Assembly: GCA_951812725.1 (NCBI GenBank)
Contig: OX638330.1
Span: 124,001 to 188,000, forward strand
Reading direction: 5' to 3'
Length of the DNA stretch: 64,000 bases
From: an uncultured Caldilineaceae bacterium
GTDB taxonomy: Bacteria; Chloroflexota; Anaerolineae; Caldilineales; Caldilineaceae
The notes under the pieces are model-generated. The model searched no databases, was not told the origin of the DNA, and saw nothing but the letters and a program-made list of their open reading frames with translations. The translations under genes and the position numbers were made by a program. Positions 55,659-63,848 of the stretch are shown here, in pieces (within the stretch, counting starts at the first letter, position 1; each line of letters opens with the position of its first letter).

Positions 55659-56329
55659 CGTGAAGAATGAAACGTTTCCTTCGGCGCATGGCTTGTCTCC
55701 CGTTCCCCGTCTACCGGGCTCATTTCGGTCGAAAAAAACCTGTCACGATTTCTACCCTTATCCTCCTTCCCACTCCTCCTGCTACACGTCATTTCTAAGC
55801 AGTTGTTCCTCTCTGTCAACCCCACTCTTCTGTAAATCCCACTCTAATGAGGTCTGTCGAACGCTTTCATGTCCGTAGTCGGCTGATCCGGGAATCTGAT
55901 CCAAATGATCCACGAAATCGACATGGCTGCTATTGCAGCAATCGCGGCCGATTTTTCGTGTTTGTTTCATTAGCAATTCTTACTTAAAATGGTGTTGACT
56001 TCCCCACACTGAAATATGATATAGAAAATATAAAATGAGAAACAGTAGATGTAAGAGCCCAAATGAGTCCCCAAGTCTACCCCGTCGAGAATGAGTGCCG
56101 AGAAATGCCAACTGCTTGCCATCTGCGGTCCAACAGGTCTTGGCTGCCCGCTGCCTTCTTGACAAATCTTCACCGGTTTATGTTGAGGAACAGACGTCGG
56201 CTTGCATATGTCCCGCTGAAAACGCTAGAGAGATGATCGCTTTTATCACGTGTTCAAGACGCCTGTGCCCCTGTCGAGTTGGGGCGCAGCCGTCACGGAT
56301 CAATCTTCTACGGTCTTAGGAGGACCACC
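55659..56329. other. Gene-free region ahead of the sugar ABC genes
   Basis: About 670 bp, more AT-rich than its surroundings. TTGACT at 55995-56000 followed by AT-rich text (TATGAT at 56015, TATAGA at 56020) is a promoter candidate with a non-optimal spacer, which would give a leader of about 300 bases. No riboswitch or binding-site family was recognised. Confidence 0.4.
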
Positions 56330-57757
56330 ATGAATGCGAAACGCTTGAATCGACGTGATTTCTTGAAGACGACGGGAACAGTGACAGGCGCTTCTTTGCT
56401 GGCGGCTTGTGTCGCGCCGGCCGCCCCGGCAGCAGAGCAGGCGGCCTCGGAAGAGCCCATGGCGGAAGAAGGCTCGGTAGCAATGTGGAGTATGAGTTTC
56501 CCGCCCCACGAGTGGATGATGGGTGCGGCGATTGATGTGTTCCAGGAGGCAGGAGAGCGCGGCTTCACGTTGGACTATCAGCCGCAACCCGGCCAATATA
56601 GCGCGAAACTGCGCGCGGCCATGTCGGCTGATGAAGCGCCCGACATTTTCGTAATGCACGGGACCGCGCTGCTGGAACTGGCCCTGGCCGGGCACATCGC
56701 GCCGGTGACGCCACACATCGTGACTTTGGAGCAGGCCAAAAAAGACTTCATGCCCGAAACCTACCTGCAGTCGTTATACGATGGCAACCTCTATGCCATA
56801 GGTGTGCCCGATCCACCGGGCGACGCCGGTATGGTGGCCAACCTCGATCACCTTGAGGAGGCGGGCCTGGAGCACCTCACCGTCTTCGAAAGTATCGACC
56901 AGATGTTGGACTATGGGGAACAGTTGGTTATCAGAGAAGGAGATGAGGTGCTGCGCGCAGGCCTGATGTTTACCGGGGATGCGAACAACCCGATTTATTG
57001 GCTGAGCGCGATTATTGACTTGGGAGGCACCTGGTTCGACAATGACAATCAGGTCTTCACGCTGCAGACGGATGAATCTACGGCAGCGATGCAGTTCTTC
57101 TATGACCTGGTGTATGAAAAGCGCCTCGATGACCCCGCCCTTGGCAACAACAGCTCTGATGCACTGGCGCAGGGATTGGCGAGCCTGGCCTTCAAGTGGC
57201 CGGAGTTCGTCCCCTATTCCGGCACTGCCTTCCCCGGTCTGAATCTGGGCTTTATCGTTAAGCCGGGGTTTACCGAAGGCAAGCCAGCCATCTTTAACCA
57301 CTCCGACACTTGGAACCTGGCAGTTTGGTCGGGCACCCAGAATGAAGACAGTGTCACCGAATTTCTCGCCTATTGCGCCCAGCGGGAAGTGCAGCGCGCC
57401 ATGCTGGAACAGAACCCGGGCATCTCGCCCTTGAAGGAGATCAACTTCGGGGACGACTTCTTCGTTACAGGGAAGGGTGCCTATCTGGCCCCCGTGTTGG
57501 ATGCCATTACCAAGGGGCAATACCGCTACTACGGGCCCTTCGGCAACATGGATACGCTGGAGTACGATATCATGTGGCCCATGATGAACAGGATGCTCCA
57601 GCAAGAACTGACAGTTGAAGAGACCCTGGTCGAAATGGAAAGCGCGCTAAACGATGAAATGTCGCAGTACCAGGACAAGTACCCAGGTCTGGACTCGGTT
57701 CAGATCCAGTGGGATGGTCTGCCTGATGAGTTGATGGAAGGGATTCCCATGTCGTAG
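56330..57757 (+). CDS. Extracellular solute-binding protein of a sugar ABC importer
   Basis: About 475 residues from ATG 56330 (AGGAGG six bases upstream). A twin-arginine lipoprotein signal RRDFLKTTG... ends in LLAAC (Cys27), then a short Ala/Glu-rich linker. The mature part has the type 1 solute-binding fold of family 1 SBPs: PGQYSAKLRAAMSADEAPDIFVMHG, YAIGVPDPPGDAGMVANLDHLEEAG and AFPGLNLGFIVKPGFTEGKPAIFNHSDTWNLAV. Oligosaccharide or polyol binding is likely. Permease genes follow, but no ATPase. Confidence 0.92.
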   Translation: MNAKRLNRRDFLKTTGTVTGASLLAACVAPAAPAAEQAASEEPMAEEGSVAMWSMSFPPHEWMMGAAIDVFQEAGERGFTLDYQPQPGQYSAKLRAAMSADEAPDIFVMHGTALLELALAGHIAPVTPHIVTLEQAKKDFMPETYLQSLYDGNLYAIGVPDPPGDAGMVANLDHLEEAGLEHLTVFESIDQMLDYGEQLVIREGDEVLRAGLMFTGDANNPIYWLSAIIDLGGTWFDNDNQVFTLQTDESTAAMQFFYDLVYEKRLDDPALGNNSSDALAQGLASLAFKWPEFVPYSGTAFPGLNLGFIVKPGFTEGKPAIFNHSDTWNLAVWSGTQNEDSVTEFLAYCAQREVQRAMLEQNPGISPLKEINFGDDFFVTGKGAYLAPVLDAITKGQYRYYGPFGNMDTLEYDIMWPMMNRMLQQELTVEETLVEMESALNDEMSQYQDKYPGLDSVQIQWDGLPDELMEGIPMS

Positions 57758-57796
57758 AGCGGATGGTACGCTCCGGGGAGATTCCCTTCTAGAGGT

Positions 57797-57853
57797 ACAG
57801 GGGATTGGGGGCAACGAAATGAATGAACCACGTTCGACTTCCCAATCCCCTGT
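57797..57853 (+). terminator. Hairpin between binding protein and permease genes
   Basis: A 13-bp perfect inverted repeat: ACAGGGGATTGGG (57797-57809) and CCCAATCCCCTGT (57841-57853), with a 31-base loop. No T-run follows. It sits 39 bases after the binding-protein stop and 43 before the permease start, where transporters often carry a stem that limits downstream expression or protects the upstream mRNA. Confidence 0.6.
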
Positions 57854-57896
57854 CTCAGTTTCGCCACCAGTCTATATAATTTAGGGAGGTTTGGGG

Positions 57897-58841
57897 TTGG
57901 CAACGATAGAAGATTCGCGCGGCAGTCAGGCAAGTGATCGGACTGGTAATGGATTGATTAGTCGCCTGCGCATACCCCGCAACGCCTTTCCGTGGCTGGT
58001 GCTGGCTCCCATTCTCTTATACTATTTCGTCTTTCTGATCTATCCCATTCTCTATGCTATTTGGGTCAGCCTCCACCTGTGGATCATTGAAAACCCCAGT
58101 GCCAGCCAATTTGTTCTCTTCAGGAATTACAGCGACCTCCTGCTGCCGACTTCGCGATTCCTGGACGCATTCAGGAACACACTGGTCTATGTAATAGTCC
58201 GCACTGTCGCATTGGTGCCTTTGGGCCTTCTGACGGCCCTGCTCCTGTACCAGTTTCGTCGTACGCAGCGCTTCTATCTCTTCTGCGTCTTCGCTCCGAT
58301 TGTCTGTCCCAGTGCTGCCATTGCCGTCCTTTGGAAATGGCTTTATCATCCGCGCTTTGGACCGATCAACGCCCAGTTGGCTGAAATGGGTGTGCCGCGC
58401 CAGGGGTTCATAACCGAGGCCGGCCAGGCGCTCTATTCCGTTGTGGCCGTCGACATCTGGCAACATATCGGCTTCGGGGCCGTCATCTTTCTGGCAGGAC
58501 TAATGAGTATCCCTGAACAGCTGTTGGAGGCAGCCCGCATCGATGGCGCCAGCCGCTGGCAGCTCTTCTGGAAGATTACACTGCCCCTCCTCTCCCATAC
58601 GACGCTCTTCGTGACGGTTATCACCCTGATCGGCTCTTTTCAGGTATTCGATCTGATCCTGGTCATGACGTCAGGTGGGCCGGGGTACGCAACCTATGTA
58701 CTCTCCTACCTGATCTACAACGAAGGCATTTTGCGGACTGACATGGGAGCGGCATCCGCGATTTCTCTGGTTATGTTTGCCATTATCATGGTTTTTACCG
58801 TGATCCAGTTTCGGCTCCTGCGGCCAAGGTGGGAGTATTGA
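57897..58841 (+). CDS. Sugar ABC transporter permease 1 (MalF-like)
   Basis: About 314 residues from TTG 57897, chosen because GGGAGGT ends seven bases before it, while the TTG at 57891 touches that site. Six membrane segments. The EAA loop reads EAARIDGASRWQLFWKITLPLL and contacts the ATPase. Upstream FGPINAQLAEMGVP and FQVFDLILVMTSGGPGYAT lines are typical of MalF/UgpA. It is followed by the second permease gene after about 140 bases. Confidence 0.92.
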   Translation: MATIEDSRGSQASDRTGNGLISRLRIPRNAFPWLVLAPILLYYFVFLIYPILYAIWVSLHLWIIENPSASQFVLFRNYSDLLLPTSRFLDAFRNTLVYVIVRTVALVPLGLLTALLLYQFRRTQRFYLFCVFAPIVCPSAAIAVLWKWLYHPRFGPINAQLAEMGVPRQGFITEAGQALYSVVAVDIWQHIGFGAVIFLAGLMSIPEQLLEAARIDGASRWQLFWKITLPLLSHTTLFVTVITLIGSFQVFDLILVMTSGGPGYATYVLSYLIYNEGILRTDMGAASAISLVMFAIIMVFTVIQFRLLRPRWEY

Positions 58842-58980
58842 GCCTTGAAGGAAAACAGGCACTCCGAAAGACCGGCCAAGTAATCGAAGGTCACTCCGCG
58901 CCACTGTTTCCTGGCCGGAGAACAGGAACAGGTAACTGGAATAGGAAACCGAAAGTTGCGAGTTGAACGAGCAATTACCC

Positions 58981-59838
58981 ATGTTTGACAATGCCACTGC
59001 GCCCAGAACCTTGGGCAAGGCAAACTTATCGCTTGAGCGGGTTGTCCTCACACTCGTCATGCTGTCCATTGCGGCGGGAATGTTTGTACCTTTCATCTGG
59101 ATGGTGCTGTCGTCGTTCAAACCTTACCAGGAAATCCTGTCGCTCAAACCGACACTATGGCCCAAAGGGTTCACGGTAAGTAACTATACAACCTTGACGT
59201 CAGATTTGCCCTTCTTGCGTTACTTCTTGAACAGCGCCGGAGTTTCCTCAGTTGTAACACTGGTAATTCTCTTTACAAGCTCTCTATGCGGATATGTATT
59301 CGCCAAGTTTGAATTCGCCTTCAAAGAACTGTTTTTCATGACAATCATCAGCAGCATGATGGTCCCCTTTGCAGTCGTCGTGCTGCCTCTCTATTTTCTT
59401 ATCGCCCGTTTGGGAATGCTGGACACCTACTTTGGATTGGTGGTTCCATTCATGGTCAATGCGTTTGGCATCTTCCTTATGCGCCAATTCATGGAGGGCA
59501 TCCCCGGCGATCTGGTCGATGCCGCGCGCGTAGATGGGGCAGGAGAAATGTGGATCTATTGGAGAATAATGCTCCCCCTTTCTCTCAACGCGCTTTCCGC
59601 ACTGGGTGTCTTTGTCTTTCTGTGGTCCTGGAACTCTTTGTGGTGGCCGTTCATGATTATCTCGAAAAGCGAACTGCGGACACTGCCTCTTGGCATTGCC
59701 ACTCTAGCCTGGGAGTATGCCACGCGTGTAGATCTGGTGATCACCGGCGCGACAATCGGCGTGGTACCGATACTAATTCTCTTTGCGCTGATGACACGAA
59801 CTATCGTGCGCGGGGTTGCTTTGACCGGCATGAAATAG
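58981..59838 (+). CDS. Sugar ABC transporter permease 2 (MalG-like)
   Basis: About 285 residues from ATG 58981; a TTG at 58963 is possible and neither has a strong ribosome site. Six membrane segments; the EAA loop reads DAARVDGAGEMWIYWRIMLPLS. WMVLSSFKPYQEI, MRQFMEGIPGD and the final TRTIVRGVALTGMK tail are characteristic of MalG/UgpE. The operon lacks a nucleotide-binding subunit, so a shared ATPase elsewhere (MsiK/UgpC-like) is inferred. Confidence 0.91.
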   Translation: MFDNATAPRTLGKANLSLERVVLTLVMLSIAAGMFVPFIWMVLSSFKPYQEILSLKPTLWPKGFTVSNYTTLTSDLPFLRYFLNSAGVSSVVTLVILFTSSLCGYVFAKFEFAFKELFFMTIISSMMVPFAVVVLPLYFLIARLGMLDTYFGLVVPFMVNAFGIFLMRQFMEGIPGDLVDAARVDGAGEMWIYWRIMLPLSLNALSALGVFVFLWSWNSLWWPFMIISKSELRTLPLGIATLAWEYATRVDLVITGATIGVVPILILFALMTRTIVRGVALTGMK

Positions 59839-60110
59839 AAGCAAAAAAGGCGGTCACCGAGAGTATCGACTGGTCAAGAAGGTTTCCGACCCGGTCTGTA
59901 CAGCCTCCAAGTTTTACCACTCCTCTGAATGCGTCTTCTACACCTGTACACCGGTCGAACAGATGCGCATCCGCCAGGATGCATCCCAAACTGTTTGTCT
60001 GGTCAGGAAAGAACAAGGGTTTGCAGTAAACTGACGTTAGCTTGGCCAAGTAGAGTCGAGCGCAGCGCGAGCAGTGCTTGAGCGCACACACGCGGCCAGT
60101 GCATCCCAGA

Positions 60111-60233
60111 TTGCCTGAAACGTTGCTCGACAACGTCTATGCAGCCCTGTCCCACGCCGCCGGCATCGGCCAACCCGTCCACGCCGAACCGCAGCCCTGG
60201 AGCAAAGCCCTCTCTGCCCCGAACCAAGTCTGA
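60111..60233 (+). pseudogene. C-terminal fragment of a Gfo/Idh/MocA oxidoreductase
   Basis: In frame the text reads YAALSHAAGIGQPVHAEPQPWSKALS followed by a stop at 60231; compare AAQAADTGQPVHSQPQPWSNAL at the end of the gene ending at 55658. Upstream the frame closes at 60051. Only the tail is left, so this is a truncated paralogue or a duplicated remnant. Confidence 0.7.
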
Positions 60234-60275
60234 CACGCTTCCCCTCTGACCACTATCCACTATCCACTGCATTTT

Positions 60276-60478
60276 GGCGGTCGGGCCTTCGGCCCTCCCT
60301 TGTGCAGGGGCTGCGCCCCCGCAACGCCCCCCTACAAAACCATCGCTCACCGACCGTGTGTGCTCATTCCAGCAGTGCGGCTCTACCAGCCTGACGACAG
60401 CCAACCCAACGCGCAACGCGACAGCCCGAGCGGCGGCCGCGATGAAGACCGGGTCAATCCAGGCACTCTAACGGGCTT
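60276..60478 (+). repeat. Intergenic repeat family A, copy 9
   Basis: Preceded by ACCACTATCCACTATCCACTG, a diverged form of the CCACTGA run. Standard core, CTACAAAACC, and tail type 1 (GTGTGCTCATTCCAGCAGTG, AACGCGCAACGCG) to CTAACGGGCTTA. The next coding region is the mobile-element zone. Confidence 0.9.
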
Positions 60479-61008
60479 ACCGGTTACAAATGGTCATGAA
60501 ATTAGGTATGCTGCCAAAAGCGCACAAGCCGATACGTTGGTAAGCGCCTCACTTAAGGCAGGGGAGCACGCACGACGGACGCAAGCGCATTTTCACTGGA
60601 TGAGCACTCTGCCGAATGAAAAGATCTCCCAATAGAGGGCAAAAAACGCATCAGATGCGTGATATACTGTTGGTAACCAACTGTGCTGTCATCTGTCGAG
60701 CGGACAACTTGCTTGAGCTACAAGAACTGTCAAACAAGGACAAAACCTCGTGTTCCTGCGCTAACCGGTAGGCACCCCCCTTGTGGGTACCCCTCGCGGG
60801 CCACTACGGCGCCCGATTTGAGATGCAACTGCCCTGACCCTAGGAAGCTGTTACGTCTCCCCAAACGAAAAACCTGAAGATGAAGGAGGACCGCTGCAAA
60901 TCGGTGAATTGCCCCTGATTCAACAGTCCACAGCCCGTCAAAGCCAGCGAGGAAACGTCCGAGAAGCCAGGCACAATGGTCCAAAAAAAGGGACTCATAT
61001 ACGTTAGT
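60479..61008. other. Gene-free stretch with one operator-like palindrome
   Basis: No gene was recognised. At 60646-60660 a perfect inverted repeat ACGCATC-A-GATGCGT is followed by TGATATACTG, which resembles a -10 element, but no convincing reading frame follows. At 60990-61008, GGGACTCATATACGTTAGT is a near-copy of the adjoining terminal repeat. Confidence 0.4.
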
Positions 61009-61635
61009 GGGGCTTATATACTTTAGTAGCCAGGACTAGGGATGGACAGCGGTAGCAGGAAAAGGGTTATGCTCTCAAGCGGAGTGCAGTTAGGTGCCCG
61101 ATGGGGGTTTGAAGAGGTGTAAAATCGAAGATCAGACTAAGTACCGGACACGGGAAAAGGTTCGGCGGACTCTTTGGAAGGATAAAGACGCGTTCAACGA
61201 CTTCATTCGTCTTGCCTAACGCAATTTCCAGATCGTAAATTGACTCTTTGAAAGATTGACAACATCAAATATCCATTGTGAGTCTGATCCGACTGGTGCT
61301 GTTGTTCAGATTTCTGTGGTGGTCGTGACTCTGTAGGCTCTTCCGGCTTGGATGCTTCAGACTGCGTTGAGAGAGATGTAGGGTAATCAGGCCCTCTATC
61401 TGGCGTCAGACTTGCGGGCTGGCGGACGAACTACATCTTCCATGCGACTCGGGAATGTGTAGATCATCCCAGAGAACACCATACCGTTCAGTGTAACTCT
61501 GTGGAGTATAGTCACAACCCGGGAGCTGATTGATCGCGGCTCCGGGTGGCGGTTAACAAGAGCAAGAGCCTAGGCGTGAATGTCGGCCCAGGCTTTTGTC
61601 AAGACCTGTAGGGCTGAATAAAGAGGGGGCGTACG

Positions 61636-61791
61636 ATGGAGCCAGAAGTTACTCAGGGCATGAAGGATTTCGCCAATTTTATGGAACTGTACGTAGAGCC
61701 GACCTTTGCGTTCTTCTACTACTTCGGCGTTGCAGTGATGGGCCTGCTCAACTTTCTGAGTTATGTCGTGACGTTTCTTGCGGGTATGTGA
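61636..61791 (+). CDS. Small membrane protein (51 aa) inside the older element
   Basis: 51 residues: MEPEVTQGMKDFANFMELYV then a hydrophobic stretch FAFFYYFGVAVMGLLNFLSYVVTFLAG and a stop. GAGGGGG lies eight bases before the ATG, a strong start. It is one likely membrane helix with an acidic N-terminus. No family recognised. Position inside a bounded mobile element suggests cargo, though chance is not excluded for so short a frame. Confidence 0.5.
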   Translation: MEPEVTQGMKDFANFMELYVEPTFAFFYYFGVAVMGLLNFLSYVVTFLAGM

Positions 61792-61868
61792 GGAGCCTGA
61801 AATGAAACCTGTTCGGGAATCTTGAGGAATTTTGTATCAAGTTACAAAAAGCCCAGTTTTGGCTACTA

Positions 61869-62880
61869 GGGCCTTATGCTAGTTAGCGGTTGAAAAAAGT
61901 CCCCTGGTGAGATAACTTTGGAAGTCTCGACCAACCAAGGTAGCTCACCAGGGGGACCAAGCGAATGATAGCCCACTTTGACGACTTCTGTCTATGCGTG
62001 TATGTGCTCGTTGACGACATGTACAAGGAACTGGAAGGACAGCTGAGACGACCGGGGCCGGAGCCTGAGTGTAGCGACAGTGAATTGATCGCGATTTGTC
62101 TCATCGGCGAATGTGTGGGATGGGATGTGGAAACAGAGTTACTCAATCATATGCAGGCACATCGGGATAAGTTTCCGATTTTGCCGGAGCAGAGCCGTTT
62201 CAATCGGCGGCGATGTAACTTGATGGGGGTCATCAATGAAATGCGACGCATGATGTTGGCCAGGACGGAACTCTACAGGGACGTGCATTGTGTAATCGAT
62301 AGCCTGCCTATTCCTGTGGTTCAATTCCATCTGGCGCCACAAGCGCGCGCCAAATGGTCCGATTGGGGGGCCGATTATGGGCCCGTTCCCTCCAAGAAGA
62401 TGATGATCTTCGGTTTCAAGCTGCATATGCTGATCACGATGGGTGGCCTTATTATCGACTTCGAGTTAGCTCCGGCTAACGAACGCGACTTGGCTGTCGG
62501 TCGCGAACTCCTTGCAGAACACGACAACCGCATCGTCATCGGCGACAAGGCCTACGTCAGTGCACCGGCAGCTGAGGAACTCTGGCAATACAATCGCATC
62601 CGTCTTCTCACCAAGAAGCGCAAAAACCAGAAAAAACAGATCCCGGCACACCTCTCTCGCCTCTACGACTCGGTCCGCCAAATCATCGAAACAGTCACCA
62701 GTCAACTCAACGCACAGTTCTCGATTGAAACCAACCACGCTCACACGCTCAGAGGCCTTTGTGCACGCTTATACACAAAATTGACCGCACATACCCTCTG
62801 CATTTATATCAACCGCCTCTTGGGCGTACCTGACTATCTGCAAATCAAGCAATTGGCCTTTCCCAACTAGCATAAGGCCC
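61869..62880 (+). mobile_element. IS982-family insertion sequence
   Basis: About 1012 bp with perfect 16-bp inverted ends: GGGCCTTATGCTAGTT (61869-61884) and AACTAGCATAAGGCCC (62865-62880). TACTA is duplicated on both sides (61864-61868 and 62881-62885). Length, one intact transposase gene and end structure fit IS982 elements. Confidence 0.85.
61965..62870 (+). CDS. IS982-family transposase
   Basis: 301 residues, complete. DDE-type: the CVIDSLPIPVVQF line (first Asp), IVIGDKAYVS (second Asp) and the late QIIETVTSQL (Glu), with the TKKRKNQKKQIP basic stretch between. N-terminal CVYVLVDDMYKEL and DSELIAICLIGECVGWDVE segments are IS982-specific. The gene ends inside the right inverted repeat. 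Its Pro/Ser use is ordinary and no frameshift is seen, so it may be active. Confidence 0.92.
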   Translation: MIAHFDDFCLCVYVLVDDMYKELEGQLRRPGPEPECSDSELIAICLIGECVGWDVETELLNHMQAHRDKFPILPEQSRFNRRRCNLMGVINEMRRMMLARTELYRDVHCVIDSLPIPVVQFHLAPQARAKWSDWGADYGPVPSKKMMIFGFKLHMLITMGGLIIDFELAPANERDLAVGRELLAEHDNRIVIGDKAYVSAPAAEELWQYNRIRLLTKKRKNQKKQIPAHLSRLYDSVRQIIETVTSQLNAQFSIETNHAHTLRGLCARLYTKLTAHTLCIYINRLLGVPDYLQIKQLAFPN

Positions 62881-63039
62881 TACTAAAGTATATAAGCCCC
62901 AAACAGAAGGAATCAGATTCCATTCGGACCACAAAGACTAAGGACAAAGAGAACGCGGAGAAACCATTGAAGATCGACGACACCCCACTCAATGTCGCCC
63001 GCTCTTTCTTCGGTATCCGGTCAGATAAGTTCAAACAGT

Positions 63040-63324
63040 CGTAACCTATACAAGCACGAGGCTGTCAAGCAAAGGTTACTGAGTTCGTGAACGAAATAGC
63101 GCACACGAACGGCATTGAGAGCGTCTGGGCGGTCTTGAAGCGAGGTTACAACGGCGTCTATCACCAGTGGATCAAGAAGCATATGCGCCGATATGTGAAT
63201 GAGTTCGTGTTCAGGCTGAACAAGGGTAATGTGTAGAATCACACAGTGGTGCGGTTGGAACACATTATCAGGAACGCCGTTGGAAAGCAATTGACCTACG
63301 AAGAGTTGACGAAGTTAATCCTAT
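63040..63324 (+). pseudogene. IS1595-family (ISXO2-like) transposase C-terminal remnant
   Basis: The frame from about 63081 reads EIAHTNGIESVWAVLKRGYNGVYHQWIKKHMRRYVNEFVFRLN followed by an in-frame TAG at 63234; the same frame then continues VRLEHIIRNAVGKQLTYEELTKLI, which is the usual family tail. Just upstream KHEAVKQ appears in a different frame. So at least one frameshift and one nonsense change have broken it, and the N-terminal two thirds are missing. Confidence 0.75.
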
Positions 63325-63410
63325 CGAGGCGTGCTCGTTCTTTTTGTCTGGTGGTTCCTGTTGTTTATGGGCACGCCAGAACAAGGGCGAGTAAAGCTAG
63401 AGGCAACAAT

Positions 63411-63848
63411 CTACCTGAAAAATCTGTACTTCACGATTACCACGACAATTACAGGACCCCACAAGAACGCCAAAAGTTTCAGCCAGGGACCATCGAGTAA
63501 TTCGCTGACTGGCATTCTTAGAAATGCAATAGTGAACACTGCAACTGTTGCAAGTGCTGCGACAGCAAGAAAATACTTTACTGCTAAGTTGATCTCCATT
63601 CTTCTGAAATCCGATATGTCCTTAGCCTTTTTTGCCACAAAGTAAGAGACTAAAGAACCAACACCGACTCCTGTCACGTGGGGCCATGTGTCTATCAAGG
63701 AAAACTTGAACGGGTCTTCGGTTCGCAAGGATAGGAGCGAAGAAATCCAAAGTCCAATCAGTACCCCACATACAGAGAGAATGAACAACCAGGGGCCTCT
63801 TGCAAGATCCAACATAGTAAGGTTCTTAAGTTTTTCAGGGATTTTCAT
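63411..63848 (-). CDS. Four-segment membrane protein of unknown function
   Basis: 145 residues with four hydrophobic segments (about 20-38, 56-72, 88-108, 120-140). Short basic termini. The upstream text AGGCGTGAGAA before the ATG is a plausible but weak ribosome site. No family recognised. It lies at the far edge of the mobile-element zone. Confidence 0.5.
   Translation of the reverse strand: MKIPEKLKNLTMLDLARGPWLFILSVCGVLIGLWISSLLSLRTEDPFKFSLIDTWPHVTGVGVGSLVSYFVAKKAKDISDFRRMEINLAVKYFLAVAALATVAVFTIAFLRMPVSELLDGPWLKLLAFLWGPVIVVVIVKYRFFR

Larger units (their letters stand above)
61009..62900. mobile_element. Older element with 24-bp terminal inverted repeats, interrupted by an IS
   Basis: Left end 61009-61032 begins GGGGCTTATATACTTTAGTA and continues GCCA. 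Its reverse complement is found at the right end once the IS at 61869-62880 and one copy of TACTA are removed: TGGC (61860-61863) + TACTA + AAGTATATAAGCCCC (62886-62900). The original element would be about 875 bp. It has no recognisable transposase and carries the small gene at 61636, so it looks non-autonomous. No clear target duplication flanks it. Confidence 0.65.

Noticed and set aside
60740..60840. Possible tRNA-like folding in a GC-rich patch (GGGTACCCCTCGCGGGCC)
   Set aside because: No TTC-arm consensus (GGTTCGAATCC-like) or anticodon stem could be placed.
61094..61219. Short frame (about 41 codons, GTG start) reading EKVRRTLWKDKDAFNDFIRLA near its end
   Set aside because: No good ribosome site, no known family and no signs of selection that I can judge; possibly a gene remnant inside the older element.
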